Position numbers and translations under genes: made by a program. Under the pieces are notes generated by a model. The model did not search any database. It saw only the letters and a list, made by a program, of their open reading frames with translations, and was not told the origin of the DNA. Positions 38,001-51,700 of a DNA stretch of 64,000 nt are shown piece by piece. The stretch comes from Coccinella septempunctata (lineage: Eukaryota > Arthropoda > Insecta > Coleoptera > Coccinellidae): positions 21,078,001 through 21,142,000 of the forward strand of contig NC_058189.1 in the NCBI RefSeq assembly GCF_907165205.1. Direction: 5' to 3'. How positions within the stretch are numbered: the stretch's first letter is position 1; each line of letters begins with the position of its first letter.

Positions 38001-41000
38001 TTGTGATATTTTGGTCTTGGTTGAGACCTGGCTGAATGAAACCGAGACGTCTTCCTACCAACTGGATGGGTTCAAAGGAGTTCATACTTGTAGAAACAAA
38101 ATAGGGGGAGGTGCTTCAATATTTATTAGAGACCATATTAATTTCTCTATAATAGAAAAATCAGATTTAAATGAAGACATCAGCTGGCTTTGTGTGGAAG
38201 TGGGTGAACACAATTTAAAAGTGAGTGCACTGTATAAACCTCCATCTTATAACGACAGTGACTTTCTGGAGTATTTGGAGGACATAATGGTAAAGTACCA
38301 GAAAAAACATGTTATAGTAGGTGATATTAATGTAGACTTACTGAATCCTAGTTCGCAGATGTGCAAAAAATATCTCGATGTATTAAAATTGAATAACTTT
38401 CGTGTTGGTAATGTAATTTCTGAAGCAATGGCAACTCGGATAACATCACACTCAAAAACTCTATTGGACCATGTTATATTAGATCAAAACACTGTTTTAT
38501 TAGACTCAGTTGAGGTTCAGAGCAATTCACGTTCTGATCACAAATCCTTAACATTTAATATCAACGAATGTTTTAGAATATACCGGCCAAAAAACGTTTT
38601 TGAAAGAAAACGGTTGATTACATAAAATTTAAGGCATTATTCAAAGAAAAATCACAACAGTACAATATTGATACATTCGCAAGACTAATTGATTTGATAA
38701 CTGAGTGCAGGAGAGAGTGTGAATGTACGAAGAAAATTAAATGTCATTCTAATAATATGTGGGTAAACAATGAATTAATCGAACTCATTAAGAAACGTGA
38801 TAAATTATATAGAAAAAAGTCTAAGCATCCAGCTGATCCTAATTTAGAAAAACAATTTAAGAGCTTAAAGAACGATGTAAACAATAAAATCAGATCCTTG
38901 AAAAATCGGTATTTCAGAATAGAATGGGAGAAAGCTGGCAACGATGTAAAGAAACAATGGAGATACATAAACAAACTGCTCTCGAGGAAAAAGAAAAACA
39001 TTCCGGGTATAAAAAAGTTGTCGGTTGACCACGATATCATAACAGATCGGGAAACTATACTTGAGAATTTTAACAATTATTTCGCAAAGGTGGGAGAAAA
39101 TATTGTCGGGGAGGTGGAAAATGAAATCGTTAGTAATGAACTGGTTTTAAATGTTCAAGAGATCGATAATTTGAATTCATTTGTTCTCACTCCAGTAACC
39201 GAGAAGGAAATCAATGATATATTACTCAATTTGAAAAAGAATTCTGCACCTGGTCACGATAAATTATCTGTCAGAGATATATTGAATTTAAAGGATGACT
39301 TATTGCCAATATTAACAAGGCTTGTTAATGCAATTCTTTCAAGTGGTAACTATCCTAGCGAATTGAAGATCAGTAAAATAACACCCATACATAAATCCGG
39401 AAAAACTGATGACTTAAATAATTACAGACCCATATCCGTTATTAGTACGTTCTCTAAAGTTTGTGAAACGGCCATAAAAAATAGAATGTTATCTTTTATT
39501 AAAAAGTATGTTGTGGTCGATCAATACCAGTATGGATTTACGAAAAACAGTAATACCCTCAGTGCGACAGTTGATTTGATTAATGAAATTTCGTCAGCTC
39601 TAGACAATGGCCAGATAGCCGTGGTTATACTGGTCGACTTGAGAAAGGCTTTTGACGTGGTTAGCAGAGATATTCTTCTTCATAAGCTCCAACGAATGGG
39701 ATTCAGAGGAAAAATACATAAGTTGATTAAGTCGTATTTAACCGATCGCCGTCAATATGTGTGTATAGATGATAGCAAAAGTGACTGGACTTCCAATTCG
39801 TTTGGTATTCCCCAAGGGTCGGTTTTGGGTCCCCTTCTTTATTCATTATACGTGCTTAACTTGAGCAAGTCAAACGTCCGGGCCAGGTATTTCGCTTTTG
39901 CAGACGACACTGTCTTGATATATACAGGTAATAACATAGAAGAATTGAATGAACAAATTAATGAAGATCTACAACGGTATTTACATTGGCTTTGGAACAA
40001 TAAATTGAAAATTAATATAAATAAAACTAAGTATATGGTATTCAAGCAAAAGAACAAAAAAGTTACGAGTCTAAAGTTAAGCATAAATAATATTGAACTT
40101 CAAGAAGTTTGTGAGGCGAGGTACTTGGGTCTGATGTTGGATACACATTTGAGCTGGAAGAGCCACGTTGACTCCATAATCGAGAAAATAATACCGATGG
40201 TTTCGGCTTTATATAAGGTTCGATCTTATTTATCAAAAAAAAGTAAATATCAGGTCTACAATGCGTTTTTTTTTATGTCACATATAAGATACTTAATACC
40301 GATTTGGGGAACTTGTGGAAAAACATACTTCAAAAAAATACAAACGTTACAAAATAAATTTATTAAAGTGTTGTTTAATTATGATCGATTAACAAATACT
40401 ACACAACTTTACTCTGATTTGGAACTACCAAATTTGAAAAAAATATTAGAATTAGAACAATGTAAATTAATTTTAAAAATCATAAATAAAATACAAAAGT
40501 GCAATACAGAGTATAAATTTACGAAAGATATTCATAGTTATGAAACAAGAACACATCAAAACATATATCAGACAAGAGTAAAAAGTCAAAAAGGGCTGAA
40601 TAACCCAATAGCACAAGCTTCAAAAATATTCAATAAATTACCTACTCCCATAAAATCTGTCAGTTCAATTGGTAAATTTTCTGATCAAATAAGAGAATAC
40701 TTAGAGTTGGTGTAATGTGATTTTGTCCGCTTTTTCAATAGAATGTTAAGTTGGCATTTTTTGAAATTTGTCTTGATGTGGAACTGCGATTCCTCAAACA
40801 TCAGGTGTGTATGTACGAAATAAGATTTTATTTATTTTATTTAACAAAGGCACTGGTTAATTTCAATGGAATTCTGTATCTACTATCCTCGATACCAGTT
40901 TAGGGTACTGTTTAGAGGATTGTGAATGTAAATTTTTTTTTGTACTTGTATATTTTATTCAATAAATCATTTCAAAAAAAAAACTTCAAAGAATTCCGCA

Positions 41001-44000
41001 CATGATATAACATGAGCTTATGTCATGTGCACACTGTTTCCGCTTCCATTTAGTTTTTTTTATTACTAAACGATTGAGTTTATTCAAACACCTCAATGTA
41101 CTGAATTTTATTTGAATCCGCCAAATTTTGACAAAGCTATCGAAAAGTGATTGGATTCTGGAGCCAAACTGTTAAAGATGCATTTTAGGACTTGAGTTGA
41201 TATGCAGTTTCCTCATATTCTACCTCTACAATCATTTCCTGAAATATGAATGTTGAACCCGGATACCCTTTAAATAGGGGAATATTTTCGAAAGGGGGGG
41301 GGTAAAACCTTTACCCAGGTGGGTAAAGGTTTTACCTTTATTATATTACGTTACATTTATTATGTTAAAGAAACATGTTCAGTGCTTCATAAAACTTGTC
41401 GTGTTTTAGTTTTTTTACCAGAAGAAAATGTACTCTCCCAAAACTATCTGTTTTTCCATAATTACGTAATGAATAATTTTCAGGAATGAAGATGATTTAT
41501 CAGTCAAACAGTCTGAAATATTGTTTATTAATGATTGCATCCGTAAACACAAACTATCAGGAGCGTCAGTAAATATGTTTCTAGAAGGATGGGATTTTCT
41601 GCAACTTCAAACGGCTCTTTATTTCAATAGCGAACTCTCTGGAGTTCCATTAGCCATGATGCCAGTAAGTTTTTCGGAAAATATTGTACTTTTTGAATTT
41701 ATTTTCGACATGTTATCAATCTTGCAGTCAAAAAAGCCAGGTCGTGGGTTAGTTCAACGATTGAAGGGAAAACAAGGAAGATTCAGAGGTAACCTTTCAG
41801 GAAAACGCGTTGATTTTACTGCTAGAACAGTAATATCACCTGACCCCAATTTGGAAATTGATCAAGTTGGCGTGCCTAAGCATATAGCCAAAATTTTAAC
41901 ATTTCCGGAAATGGTTTTTCCTGGTAATATCAGTTTTATGAGGCAACTGGTAATGAATGGACCTGATAAGTGGCCAGGGGCAAACTATATTCAACAGAAA
42001 AACGGATTGAAGAAATATCTCAAATATGGTAATAGGGAAAAGATGGCACAGGAATTAAGGGTGAGTCGAAACAAATATTAATTAAACTTTGTTTACCCCA
42101 CCTCAGAAGAGAAAAATCATTACCAGCAACTGTTGAAAAATTTAATTTTTTTTTCAGGTGGGTGACTTGGTAGAACGACATTTATTTGACGGTGATGTAG
42201 TTTTGTTTAATAGGCAACCAAGTCTGCATAGATTGTCCATTATGTCCCACAGAGCGAAAATTCATGACAACAGAACTCTTAGGTAGGGGGAATGTAGTAT
42301 ATAAAACTTTTATTAATGAATTTAATTCTTCAAGGTTCAACGAGTGCTGTTGTAATCCTTATAATGCTGATTTTGATGGTGATGAAATGAACTTACATTT
42401 ACCTCAGACATTGGAAGCCAAGGCAGAAGCTGAGATCTTGTTGGGGGTTTGTAGTTTTGATACTACTATTTTCACGAACCTTCTTCTGAAACATGATTCT
42501 TTTTTTCAGAATAAACATAATTTAGTAACTCCCAGAAATGGCGAATTGCTCATTGCTGCAATACAAGATTTTATAACAGGTGCCTACTTAATAAGCCGAA
42601 AAGACACATTTTTTGATTGGCTCACCGCCACACAACTTGCTGCTATTTTATTGGCTAGCAAGGATACCTCAATGGACGTACAGTTGCCACCACCCTGTAT
42701 TATTAAGGTATATTATAATTACGAAAATTTTCAGGGGATTTGAAAAGAATTCTTTGCACTGATATGCCGAAATGATCAGTTATGGGCAGAATGATTCTCC
42801 ACAATTTGAGTTATTACTGCAAATGTAAGTTAACTCAATAACTCTGAGTTTCATACATGAATTTTCGAGGTTCGCTGCAGAAACTGTCGAACACATATTT
42901 CAAATATGGGGTTTTATAGTATATTTGAGCTTTAGTAGCCAACGACTATTAGCTGCACGAGCGAGCGGAACGAAGCGCCCTCAGAATAAACCTTGGAACA
43001 TATACAGGGTGTTTCATCATAAACTGGACAAACATATGTGGTGGCTAAATGACACCGGGATAATCACTTTTGCCTGACATAAACCCCGTTTTCGACGCAT
43101 AAGCGAGATATGGGGTGTTCAACGTCGTATTTGAGCAATATTCTAATGAGTGTGGTCAGTTATGTATAAACCTAAAAATAACGATTTTTGGTCATATTAA
43201 GTATTTTTGAGTGCTCAATTCAGAAAAGATGAATAAGTCCGAGAAAAATTTTTCAAAATGTTCGTGATTTTTTTTCCCGGTTGCCAAATTAAATTCCATT
43301 TTCTGAATGGACACAACTTTCGAACAATTTCTGTGGAGAAATTTTTTTATAAATCCAACACAACTTTTTTTTCACATATCTACAGCGAAAAAAAATTTCA
43401 CCCGAAATTGTTGAAATGTTTTCTGATTGTAGTTCCTTTTATACCTAACACGAATATGGAAACAGAATCGAAAAATATCAAACCTGTGGAATGTAAATTG
43501 AAACTAATCGAAGGATATGAATTTTCGTCACCAAGCAACAGCAATTCACAGAATTTGGCTGTGCATTCGAATTACCGTTGCTTGGTGACGAAAATTCATA
43601 TCCTTCGATATGCTTCGAAAACGGGGTATATATGTCATAAGGCAAAAGTGATTCTCACGGTGTCATGTAGCCACCATATTTGTTTGTCGAGTTTATTATG
43701 AAACTCCCTGTATATATACAGGGTGACAATTTGAAAACTTGCCAGTCCAATTATGTCACGACAAGGATGATTTCAGAGATGCCGGAACAGGTCAATTTCC
43801 ATTCGTAGGGGGGCATATTTTGAGCAGAATTGTAAGCCGAAAAAATAGAGAATAGGGGGTGAGCAGGGTGAGCTATACCTCAATTGAAAGATCACAACGA
43901 TGTTTTCAGAGAAAATGCCTAAACAGGTCAATTTTTATTCGGAGGGGGACATGTTTCTAGCATAATTGTAAGCCGAAATCTCCTCAATCTTAGGTGTAGG

Positions 44001-45697
44001 GGTTGTCACCCCTAAATTCTTGATAGGGAAAAGAGGGTGAACTACACCTCAATTGGAAGATAATAGTATTATGTAGAGGGACATATTGTCTTCCAATTGA
44101 AGTTTAGCTCACCCTCTATTCCCCATGAAAAATTTAGGGGTGATAGCCCCTATACCTAGGTTTGAGGAGATTTCGGCTTACAATTTTGCTCAAAATATGT
44201 CCCCCCCCCCTTAGAAATTGACCAGTTCCGGCATTTTCTTTTAAAACATCCTTGTCGAGACATAATTGGCCTGGCAAGTTTTCAAATCGTCACCTCCTGT
44301 AACTACTTCAAGGTATCAACAAAAACTTGCGAACCATAGTATTCATGTAGAGAGACAAGTGATCTTTTAATTGAGGTAAATCTCATCCTCTATTCCCTAT
44401 TAAGAATTTAGGGATTGTGGAGAATTCGGCTTACACTTCTGCTCAAAATATGTCCCCCTCCGAATAAATATTGACCTGTTCCGGCATTTTCTCTGAAAAC
44501 ATCCTTGTCAAGACATAATTGTCCTGGCAAGTTTTCAAATTGTCATCATTTGTTGTCGTCTAAAGCCTGGAGTGAGACAGTTGCTTAGTGTCGCCAACCA
44601 CAATTGAGATAGTAACGTAGCGCTTCTGCCTTAGTGTCTCGCTAGAGAGTAAAGTATCGAATGTGTGGACGACAACAAAAGCGTTCGTAGCACTGTAATG
44701 GCCATTCCATGTATCTATGTTCCAAGGAATAAACTATACGATTCACTTTCAATTTGGATTATATTTTTTGGCTTGTTATGATTCGATTTATTTTCACGTA
44801 TGGTTGGCGGAATTTTTCTAAATAGCTTTCTTGTACACAAATTGGTACCAGCGTCCCTTGAACTAAGTTCTCTATATTAATATGAACTTGCCCCAAGTCA
44901 GAGACAATTGATTCCTGACTGAATGAGATGAAACAACTTTCGGTTTTACAATTGTCCAAAAATGAGGTTATATCTTGTTTACCAAATAACAGCTGACAGC
45001 TGGTGATTTATTGACATCTGTTATCCTTTTTAGCTAGGTAATCTATGTTGCCGAATGGTAGCCTGGAAACACAGCCCATAAAATTTCAAATCCTCATATT
45101 TATTTTTATTTATTCAAAACCCTCTCTTAAACTAGTTTTTCATGAAAAATATATAAATGATGTGTTTGAAATGTGAATTTTTGAAGATATTTCAAATAAA
45201 ACAGTTCATGTTCGTCCGAAGGAGACTTCCCCATTCCAAAAAAGTCAATATTAATGAGAAAATCTATAGTTTATATAATTTATTCTCTTGTATAGATTCA
45301 TTTTCAACCGAATATTATGCAATCTTAATTCCACCTATGGTGATCAGGAGGAGCTATATAAAATGTTTTTGAATTGAACATAAAACCAAGAGTTAATGTC
45401 ATATTTTGATTTACAGCCAAAGTGTCTGTGGTCTGGAAAACAGATAATCAGCTTAATATTTCAACCAAATAAACAAAATCCTGTGAAAGCAAACCTAGAG
45501 GCCCCTGGAAAGGGAGACGCTAAAAAGAAAGAGTTTTGTGTCAAGGACACTTATATTTTGATAAGAAATTCTGAACTTCTTGCTGGCACCCTCACTAAAA
45601 CCAATTTAGGCAGTGGAGGAAAAGAAAAGAATATATTCTATATAATACTTAAGGATTATGGAACGGAATTTGCTATAAGAGCAATGTCAAGAATAGG

Positions 45698-45738
<41 letters not shown>

Positions 45739-48700
45739 AATGTCAGCTATACATTTTTAGTTATCAAACAATATAGCAATATGGGATATGTATGAGTTTT
45801 AGCAGAGGTTTGTGTAACGAGGTACAATATAATTCTGCGTAAGATACAAAAGCTTAGGAAAAACGTCATAAAAAAAACCTGTCTTCCCGTGAGTAGTGTT
45901 GTGAGGACAAATTTGTTTATAGAATAAGCTTATAACGTAATGAAGAGCTTCTTTTCCGTTGAGGAAGAGGCTTCCTTGACCTTTCAAATGAAGTATCACT
46001 TAACCCCTCTCCCCTGTTCAATTTTGAGGAGTTGAAGCGCCCCCTCTGGTTGCTTGTTCGAGCCACAAATATACGTCAAAAGATGTCCCCCAAACAAAAT
46101 CATTCGATATATTTCGGGCAGTTTTTTCTGTATCGGATAAGAAATATACGCGGAGGCTCATTTGAGCTAAAAATTTTTGGTGTGAAAGGTTCATCAAAGT
46201 AACGTTTTTTATACACCGTTGTAAAGAGGTTTCCAAGACCTTTCAAATGAAGTATCACTCAACCCCTCTCCCCTATTCAATTTTGAGGAGTAGAAGCGCC
46301 CCTTCTTAGGGGGTTGCTCGTTCAAGCCACAAATATAGGTCAAAAGATGTCCCCCAAATAGAATCATTCGACGTGTTTCGGGAAATTTTTGCAATCACTA
46401 TGCGATAAGAAATATACGTTGTGGCTCGTCTGAGATGGAACACCCGTATATTCACGATAACAATTCTCAGATTCAATCTTACATTGACTTCTCAATTCAG
46501 ATAACTCATGATAATCCTTGAGAAAGCCGCTTTTGGTATAATCGGAAGTGCGATTTTGATCATAAATAATCTTTAATGAGGATAAATTCAGACGCATACC
46601 ACCCGACGATATGAATATCGACAAGTGTTACGATCTGAATTGAGCTAGCCAATTTGTCATCGTCAAGGCCCCCAAATGGAGTACGCTCCACCGAAGAAAA
46701 GCAGATGCTGACCATGGTTTCGGCCTCATTTGGCCTCATCAGAGCAACATAGCATTTTTCTACGGTGGAGAACGTTTGGAATTGATGGAACTTTATTCAA
46801 TGTTGTCATGTTCTAGTGGGTATTATTTATTTACCCACAGCGCCATCCAACATGAAACGGTATCCGATTCAATCCCCCCCAGATAGAAACCAAGACGAAG
46901 ACAATAGCATATGTCCCATATTTTCCCTAATTCAGTACGCCGGTTCGCTTTTGCGAACGTCGGACGTATGATGAGAAGTCTGAGACGCGCTCGGTTATCG
47001 ACAGAGTACGATGCCGGCGGTACAATAATAAGGAATGATCGCGCCTAAACAGGGAGGCAATGAATAAATAATGAGGATAAATTCAGACGCATACCACCCG
47101 ACGATATGAATATCGACAAGTGTTACGATCTGAATTGAGCTAGCCAATTTGTCATCGTCAAGGCCCCCAAATGGAGTACGCTCCACCGAAGAAAAGCAGA
47201 TGCTGACCATGGTTTCGGCCTCATTTGGCCTCATCAGAGCAACATAGCATTTTTCTACGGTGGAGAACGTTTGGAATTGATGGAACTTTATTCAATGTTG
47301 TCATGAATTAGGGAAAATATGGGACATATGCTGTTGTCTTCGTCTTGGTTTCTATCTGGGGGGGATTGAATCGGATACCGTTTCATGTTGGATGGCGCTG
47401 TGGGTAAATAAATAATACCCAATAATAAAGTTCCATCAATTCCAACCGTTCTCCACCGTAGAAAAATGCTATGTTGCTCTGATGAGGCCAAATGAGGCCG
47501 AAACCATGGTCAGCATCTGCTTTTCTTCGGTGGAGCGTACTCCATTTGGGGGCCTTGACGATGACAAATTGGCTAGCTCAATTCAGATCGTAACACTTGT
47601 CGATATTCATATCGTCGGGTGGTATGCGTCTGAATTTATCCTCATTATTTATTCATTGCCTCCCTGTTTAGGCGCGATCATTCCTTATTATTGTACCGCC
47701 GGCATCGTACTCTGTCGATAACCGAGCGCGTCTCAGACTTCTCATCATACGTCCGACGTTCGCAAAAGCGAACCGGCGTACTGAATTAGGGTGTCAAATA
47801 TCAGATTTCATTTCAATATAGAAACCGAGAAACGTCTAATGCACGAATAATAATCCGCTAATTATAATGATTGCTTATGGGACAAAAATGATGAATCTTC
47901 TGAAAAGTAAAGTAATGAGTAATCGGTCGTCTACACCAGTGACTCCCAAATGGTGGTCCGCGGAAGGGCCACGGGGGTTTCGAGAGGCGAATAAGGGGTG
48001 GTTTATTCTGGCCGGTAACTTATATCCTAATCCCTTAAACGGTTTTTGGCCACCCAAAAAATATTAATTTTAGATTTTCGGGCTAGTTTATATAGTGTCC
48101 CGTAACTTTTATTCGAGGGTTCATTATTGCAGTTTTGCGATCAGAAACATAAATATTTGAAGTTTGCTTCTTGAGTTAGGGATTAGGGAATAAGTTATTG
48201 GCTAGCATAAACCAATCCTTAGGCAAAACCTCAATTTGGCGCATTAACATGGATACCTGGACGACTAATATAACATAATATATGTACAGATGGGGCCATC
48301 CATAACTTTCCACCCCGAATTTTGAGCTTTGGGATGAAATAATGAAAAAACGCTCAGAAAGGTCAAAGTTTGTTCAAAGGGGGACAAATTCCCCCTTTCA
48401 AATGAGTTTGATGTCACTACCCCTCTAGCCGCAACCCTAAAGTTATGTCCTAATTGGTAAACGATCGCGCGAGCAGGCGATCGCGTTGGTCGGTCGCATC
48501 GCGTCTTGATCGCGCGATGAAAAATGGGTGTCCTAATTCGGAACGCCTATTCGGGCGAATAGATGTGGTCGGTCCGATCAACTCACTATAGCGCGACCAC
48601 CTCACACTAAGCAGTTGCTGTTTTACAAGTTGAAATGACTTCTAGAAACGAAGATGCTGAATTTTTGCTAGGAAATTTGCTCTCTCCGATACTTCTCGCA

Positions 48701-51700
48701 AAATCGGCTCTTCCAAATAAGAGGAGAAAAACTAATGAAATTAGTTAGAACCCGAAGGAAATTGAGCAAGAGTGCCGTCATAAAGTTACCAATTTTAAAA
48801 TAACAGAATTAAATTTTGTTCGTCGTCAGTTACATGTATGCATTAATTTTTCAACTCAGTTCTAAAATTTCAATCCAATGAGCATAGTTTCTGTAGAAAA
48901 TTTCTTGAAATGTGTTGAACCGTTTCCATGCAAACACATCATATTGATGATGATACCTTATTTATCCAAATTGGAATATTTTGACAAAAACAAATATATT
49001 ATATTTAGCTTGTTTGTATATTCAAATATAATAACAACAATATTTATGAAAGGTTTCAAGGATCATTTAAGCTACAAGAAGAATAGGATATTCCATCTGC
49101 GATGAGGTTTTCGATTTTGCTCCTCAACCTCAATTTTTGGACAGCTTCCAAGCTTCCATTCCCTTGAAATATGAAGCCAACGATTTTAAGAGAAGGGTAT
49201 CCTCATCGACAGCAGTTGCGTCTTCGTAATTCATCTTGAAAGCAGCACTTCATAAATTATTAATTAGATTTTCCTCAAAGTCCATCCTGTCCAACGTTCC
49301 ATAGCGTGATCAAAAACAAAATTGCTTATTCTGGAGCCATCAATCGCATTGAACGCTCGAAGTCGGTAACCAATTCGGCCACAACCCTTTGAAAGTATAG
49401 GTTTGTATCTAGGCGTTGAGGCGATGTACTCGACGCGTAGATAGAGGAAGGGGTAGATAACGTAAACAACAAGAAAAGTGTGTCCAACATCTCTTTGTTT
49501 TTGTTGACATTACCTATGCATCTACTCCATGTTTGTTTACGTTTACCCCAATATTTGAATGTTTATTATCGTATTTGTATTCGATGTAATAGTGTTTCGT
49601 GCATTTTAAGACTTGAGTATCAAGAATTTCGGTGTTGACATGCCAGGAAATTGCGTAATTTGTGGAAAATATGCCGAAAAAGATAGATTCGGATTGGGGT
49701 AAACGTAAACAAAAACAAGTTGATGTTGGACACAGAGAGCTCTCCTTCGTAGCTGCGCAATGCGGTATCTTCTCTTTCCTCTATCTACGACTCGACGCGA
49801 TGTCGAAACAAACAAGTGCAAGCGTCCTCCTCCATCGCGCGATCCAACGACCAACGCCATCGCCCGATCCAACGACCAACGCCATCGCCCGATCCAACGA
49901 CCAACGCCATCGCCCGATCGCGCGATCCTTTGCCAATTAGGACATAGGGTAACAGCTCTCATTTTTGAATAGGGAAAAGAGGTCGAGCAGCACCTTGTTG
50001 GAAAGACAATTTACTGCATGAGTGTTATTTTTTCCATGGCTTTATTATTATAGAGAGTGACTCAGTATTCCAGCAATAACTTTCACACGCCGAATTTGGA
50101 TCTTTGAGATGGAAAAATGCTCGGACGGGTCAAAAAATGAATTCGAGGGGTAGTGATACCCCTCTAGCCGCTACCCTAACAGCAATTATTTCAATTTAAA
50201 CGAAAGCGCACGATTCACGACCTATTATCTCTATTCGCAAATAATTGCGCTAAGTGGTAGCGGCTAGAGGGGTAGTGATATCGAATTCATTTTTTGACCC
50301 GTCCGAGCGTTTTTTTTTTCCATTTCAAATATCCAAATTCGGCGGGTGAAAGTTATTGATGGAATATTGAGTCACTCTGTATAATAATAAACGATGAAAA
50401 AAAATACACTCATGCAGGAAATTGAATTGCCTTTCCAACAAGGTGCTGCTTGACCCCTTTTCCCTATTTAAAAATGAGAGCTTTTAGGGCTTACGGTGAA
50501 AGGGGTAGTGATATCAAACTCATTTGAACACCCTTATTTGTCCCCCTTTCAACAAAATTTGACCTGTCTGAACGTTTTTTCGTTATTCCATACCAAAGCT
50601 CAAAATTCGGGGTGGAAAGTTATGGATGGACCACCCTGTATATAAGTCAATGTAGAATTCAAAAATTAGGTGTTGCGTGAACAGAGCTTTCTATGGAATG
50701 ATGAAAATAATAATTTATTATTTGCTTAAATATTTAATCATAACAATGGAGAATTTTCAACAACAAAAATCGATAAAGGTTCAAACTATTAAAAAACAAT
50801 TTTGATTCCTTTTGATAATAAAAAGTTATACCAGATAAGATAAATCGAAGATATGACTAGAACAATAAGAGGTCATACACAAACTTTTGTCGAAATTTTT
50901 ATCATCAAACTTCATGAGAAGGCAACCTTTCCAACTATAAATTTGAGATAATTGCCCACGAATTCTTAATTCAACGATTCTGCTAATTCGAATTCAAAGG
51001 AAAAGAACACTAAACTGCTGAACCGATTTTGTATCATTTAAAAAAAATAATGAAAGGATCACGCCTAGAGCAATGGATACAATAATAAAAATTAATTCAG
51101 ATACATATCGGCGGGTAGTATGTATCTGAATTAATACTTATTATTTAAATAAAATGTTCATAAATATTTACCAGATTTTGTACCTGAAGCCACATCATGT
51201 TTTTATATTTCGATTTCTGCGATTTTTTCCTGTACCTATAAATGTACCTTTCTTCCCATTAATTATTTTATACACTAAATATTTCAAAACTTTTATTAGG
51301 TAATTATATTATTTCATGCATGAAATTGGTTCAAACTTCAAATTGGATACCTACCCCAAATAGGGTTCTGTGGCTAAAAAAAATTTGCCCTACACCATAA
51401 CTCCTACTGTTCAGTGTTGTCTTTTTACCTTTCCCTACCATCAGTTATCCCCAAAAAATGAATCTTTGAAGTGGAAATTTAATATTGATATTATTGACGA
51501 ATTCGTCGGATTTTCTGACTTAGAACTCTATTCTGTAGAATTACCAAATAGTTTCAACTTTCATAGAGGGTTCTTTACATTGCATAACATATGTTTCTTA
51601 TTTTTCTAGCACGCCTCACATCATATTATTTGATGAGAACTGGTTTTTCTATTGGCATTGGCGATGTTACACCAAGTGAAAACTTATTACACCGGAGAAG

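Larger units (their letters stand above)
36760..40985 (+). mobile_element. Nearly intact two-ORF LINE (CR1/Jockey superfamily, PHD ORF1)
   Basis: ORF1 (37073-37909) and ORF2 (about 37915-40715) are followed by a 3'UTR with AATAAA and an A-run at about 40975-40985. The left border is not fixed; 36760 is an estimate. ORF1 and most of ORF2 are open; ORF2 carries one frameshift near 38600-38620. It lies in POLR3A intron 6, sense to the gene, and accounts for nearly half of that 9-kb intron. Confidence 0.85.
42708..45416. other. POLR3A intron 11 with palindromic elements
   Basis: Holds two consecutive foldback elements with TACAGGGTG ends (43003-43714 and 43717-44301) and a partial third (about 44330-44560). 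44560-45416 shows nothing recognisable. Confidence 0.6.

Noticed and set aside
38744..40084. Antisense frames across the LINE ORFs
   Set aside because: Shadow frames of AT-rich ORF2 on the opposite strand.
42264..42743. Single continuous 159-codon frame across exons 10 and 11
   Set aside because: It reads through two short introns (42283-42334 and 42447-42509); RPC1 similarity is lost exactly between the splice sites.
43258..43701. 147-codon frame in intron 11
   Set aside because: It runs through a foldback hairpin; the N- and C-terminal parts are inverse complements of each other.
46995..47721. Two identical 79-codon frames (starting MRPNEAETMVSICF) on opposite strands
   Set aside because: They are the same non-coding repeat read in its two inverted arms; the sequence resembles no protein family and another copy at 33 kb is broken.
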